Positions 50,477-52,666 of a DNA stretch of 52,666 nt are shown one piece after another. This DNA is from Paludibacteraceae bacterium. GTDB taxonomy: Bacteria > Bacteroidota > Bacteroidia > Bacteroidales > Paludibacteraceae. How positions within the stretch are numbered: position 1 is the stretch's first letter; every line of letters begins with the position of its first letter. Both the position numbers and the translations under genes were made by a program. The stretch is taken from NCBI GenBank assembly GCA_017546705.1, contig JAFYSB010000023.1, positions 1 through 52,666 of the forward strand. Reading direction: 5' to 3'. A model generated the notes under the pieces. That model saw only the letters and a list, made by a program, of their open reading frames with translations, searched no databases and was not told where the DNA came from.

Positions 50477-51631
50477 ATGGAAAAGTATAGTTTGAAGGAG
50501 TTGTGCGATTGGATTCAGGAGATCGTAGAGAACGATTTACCTAATCGCTATTGGGTGTGCGCGGAAATCGCCTCTATGAGTGTGCGTGGGCATTGTTATA
50601 TGGAATTGGTTGAAAAAGCAGAGACTGGTATTCTTGCGGCTAAGGTGCGAGCTACTTGTTGGAGCAATGTGTATCATTTATTATCAGCATATTTTCTGCA
50701 AGAGACGGGGCAATCATTGCATACTGGATTGCAGGTTATGTTAGAGGTCAGTGTGGAATATCATGCGGTGTATGGATTGAGTTTGAATGTATGGAATATT
50801 GATCCCACCTATACGTTGGGCGACCTTGCCAAGCAACGCCAAGCAACTATCCAACAACTCACAGAAGATGGCGTGATGGATCTACAAAAAGCATTACAAA
50901 TTCCTTCTCTGCCTCGGCGAGTGGCTGTAATCTCTTCAGCAGATGCTGCGGGGTATGGTGACTTCTGCGATCAGTTGAAGCATAATCGTTTTGGATTTAA
51001 ATTCCATGTACAGCTGTATCCTGCTGTAGTCCAGGGAGATACTGCTGCTCGAAGTGTTGTTCAAGCGCTTAACTCGATTGCCGCACTAGAAGAGGAATGG
51101 GATGTAGTGGTCATTATTCGTGGTGGCGGTGCCAGCACAGATATGAGTTGCTTTGATGATTATAATTTGGCTAGCCATTGTGCGCAGTTTCCACTGCCGA
51201 TTATTGCTGGAATAGGTCATACACGTGATGTGAGTGTGGTAGATATGGTGGTGCATACGAGTGTTAAGACTCCTACAGCTGCTGCTGAGTGGTTGATAGA
51301 ACGCATGGCGGAACAAGTGGAGAGAGTAGGTAGCTTAATGTTGCGTTTGCAACGTGCCACACAGAATGCTGTCTCTCGAGAGAAAAATCGCTTGTTATTA
51401 TACGAGCAACAAATCTTCAATGCTGTGCGCGGAAAGGCTGTTCGTGAACGAGGTAAGTTAGACTTGTGGATGAAAACCATAGAGCTACATTCGCCAGAGC
51501 GGATATTCAAAATGGGATATAGTTTGACTATGGTAAATGGCAAAATGGTTCGTTCTCAGAGCGAGGTGAACGAGGGTGATGTGTTGGAAACGTATTTGCA
51601 TGATGGTGTAATTCAGTCGGTGGTAAAATGA
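50477..51631 (+). CDS. xseA: exodeoxyribonuclease VII large subunit
   Basis: 384 residues. OB-fold N-terminal domain (about 1-100, NRYWVCAEIASMSVRGHCYMEL). Catalytic region with RRVAVISSADAAGYGDF near 149, VVIIRGGGASTDMSCFDDYNLA near 212-233 and GIGHTRDVSVVDMVVHTSVKTPTAAAEW near 243-270. A coiled-coil stretch follows. Slightly short for the family. No xseB small-subunit gene follows directly; the next gene starts inside its stop (ATGA) and encodes an HhH protein. Confidence 0.92.
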   Translation: MEKYSLKELCDWIQEIVENDLPNRYWVCAEIASMSVRGHCYMELVEKAETGILAAKVRATCWSNVYHLLSAYFLQETGQSLHTGLQVMLEVSVEYHAVYGLSLNVWNIDPTYTLGDLAKQRQATIQQLTEDGVMDLQKALQIPSLPRRVAVISSADAAGYGDFCDQLKHNRFGFKFHVQLYPAVVQGDTAARSVVQALNSIAALEEEWDVVVIIRGGGASTDMSCFDDYNLASHCAQFPLPIIAGIGHTRDVSVVDMVVHTSVKTPTAAAEWLIERMAEQVERVGSLMLRLQRATQNAVSREKNRLLLYEQQIFNAVRGKAVRERGKLDLWMKTIELHSPERIFKMGYSLTMVNGKMVRSQSEVNEGDVLETYLHDGVIQSVVK

Positions 51632-52569
51632 AAAAAGAGCAGAAAATATACTTCCTCTTGACAGGTGAGCAATGGCTGGGTGTTGCGCTATTGGTGATGT
51701 TGGTATTAGGGACACTAATCGCCGTCAAGCATTTTCAGCCTAAGCAAGAGGTAGAGGTGAGTTGGCTAAATGACTCTACAAGAACGGATTTTGCTGATTA
51801 TCAGGCTAAGCAAGATAGTATTCGTAAAGCGCAATGGAAAAAGAAATACTCTCGTGATACCATTACAATTCATATGCAGCCATTTGATCCGAATACGGCA
51901 GATAGTACCACACTGGTGCATCTCGGTTTCAAGCCGTGGCAGGCAAAAAACATGTTGAAATACCGCGCAAAGGGTGGGAGGTATCGCAAAGCGGAGGATT
52001 TGAAGCGTTTGTATGGAATGACGGATAGTATGTTTCAGGTTTTGAAACCTTATATATGTATCGCGCGCGTAGAAGTTGATAGCATGAGGAAGGATACCGT
52101 CCGTGAGGACTCGTTACCCAAGTGGCCTGTGAAGAAAGATACGGTATTGAACCTCCGTACAGCGGACACCACCGAACTAAAGATGATTCGTGGCATTGGC
52201 TCCTATCGAGCTCGGCAGATTGTGCGGTATCGTGAGGAACTGGGAGGCTTTACTAGTGTGGAACAGGTAATGGAAGCAAAAGGGATGGGACAATTGGATG
52301 CTGATAGTGTGATGAAATATTTCTGGATAGATAGTGTTGTGGTTGAGCAGATGAATGTTAATCTAGTAGGAGTCAAGCGGTTATCACGGCATCCATATTT
52401 GCGTTTTGAACAAGCTAAAGCAATTTATGAACTTCGACGTAAGAAAATACATTTGGATTCGATACAGCAGCTACAAGAAATAGATGGTCTATCTCGCGAA
52501 ACGCTTGGGAAAATAGCACCATATCTCAGGGCAACCGCATCAAAATTTGTAATTTTGCACAAGTTGTAG
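51628..52569 (+). CDS. membrane-anchored protein with three helix-hairpin-helix (ComEA-like) domains
   Basis: 313 residues. One membrane segment near 14-34, then a periplasmic region. Three ComEA-type HhH units follow: about 87-140 (FDPNTADSTTLVHLGFKPWQA), 173-230 (LNLRTADTTELKMIRGIGSYRARQI, read in parts) and 242-305 (MNVNLVGVKRLSRHPYLRFEQA). Such units bind DNA nonspecifically; ComEA receives DNA at the outer face and hands it to ComEC. Its coupling with xseA and location just after comEC support a role in DNA uptake. The last 97 bases of the window show no gene. Confidence 0.85.
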   Translation: MKKEQKIYFLLTGEQWLGVALLVMLVLGTLIAVKHFQPKQEVEVSWLNDSTRTDFADYQAKQDSIRKAQWKKKYSRDTITIHMQPFDPNTADSTTLVHLGFKPWQAKNMLKYRAKGGRYRKAEDLKRLYGMTDSMFQVLKPYICIARVEVDSMRKDTVREDSLPKWPVKKDTVLNLRTADTTELKMIRGIGSYRARQIVRYREELGGFTSVEQVMEAKGMGQLDADSVMKYFWIDSVVVEQMNVNLVGVKRLSRHPYLRFEQAKAIYELRRKKIHLDSIQQLQEIDGLSRETLGKIAPYLRATASKFVILHKL

Positions 52570-52666
52570 CATATATGTGCTATCTAACGATGCATAAAAC
52601 AATCTTTTCTTTATGCTTTTCTTGTCATTATAATTTCTAACGATTTGTAACGCCATTTTTCGTATC

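Noticed and set aside
52570-52666. Start of another gene at the right edge
   Set aside because: No promoter element, start codon with an open frame, or RNA feature could be supported in the last 97 bases.

Overview
The window looks like chromosomal DNA of a member of the order Bacteroidales (phylum Bacteroidota), probably an uncultured plant-polysaccharide degrader of gut or rumen type. Three things support this. Most transcription units are preceded by the Bacteroidetes -7 element TAnnTTTG (often TACCTTTGCAG), with a TTTG about 20 bases upstream where checked. There is a SusC/SusD polysaccharide utilization locus with a type IX secretion-type C-terminal tail. Several genes belong to families typical of the order (DUF5686, the VapE/DUF3874 primase-like family, DUF234 ATPases). 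No complete rRNA operon, no tRNA and no CRISPR array was seen. The species cannot be named from the sequence.

Layout. (1) 1-13.4 kb is an accessory and partly decayed region. It holds a VapE-family protein cut by the left edge with its small HTH regulator, a cluster of tiny palindromes, a zinc-knuckle protein of unknown function, a 1099-residue secreted vWA/Fn3/FISUMP-like protein, and a 5S-rRNA-like unit carrying a GC-rich insertion. Next to that unit are a C-terminally truncated methyltransferase and fragments of a LuxR-type regulator and an N6-adenine methylase. Two DUF234-type ATPases and an ORF6N protein complete the region. (2) 13.6-28.7 kb is a nine-gene leftward operon for beta-1,4-glucan use: GH94 cellobiose phosphorylase, GH5, a duplicated-domain secreted protein, SusC, SusD, a surface glycan-binding lipoprotein, a GPH-family symporter, GH9 and aldose epimerase. 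Beside it lie a divergent AraC regulator and a GH3 beta-glucosidase (28.8-31.9 kb), then a second AraC regulator. (3) 33-38.7 kb is a leftward housekeeping block: rpmH, rbfA, a LolC/E-type permease, a lipoprotein, xerD and a DUF5686 protein. (4) 39-48.4 kb is surface-glycan work: a YfhO-like membrane protein with a GT2 rightward, a GT4 rightward, and a leftward operon kdsC - ispD/tarI-like - nucleotidyltransferase/aminotransferase fusion - ornithine-cyclodeaminase-like - licD. (5) 48.4-52.6 kb carries rpe, comEC, xseA and a three-HhH protein, rightward and closely coupled.

How the main system would work (inference from families): surface and periplasmic GH5, GH9 and GH3 cut beta-glucan, SusC/D and the lipoprotein import oligosaccharides across the outer membrane, and the GPH symporter takes cellobiose across the inner membrane. 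Cytoplasmic cellobiose phosphorylase then yields glucose-1-phosphate plus glucose, saving one ATP per disaccharide, and GalM equilibrates the anomers.

The most unusual signals are: (a) short repeat words inside protein-coding genes, including a 34-bp palindrome present in both the yfhO-like and the ispD-like gene; (b) micro-hairpins in a vapE linker and the neighbouring spacer; (c) a 5S-rRNA-like gene expanded by about 55 nt; (d) a promoter, a folded leader and a 38-codon P-loop mini-ORF at 2.15-2.35 kb; (e) a possible uncharacterised CDP-amino-alcohol pathway at 42.5-47.1 kb.
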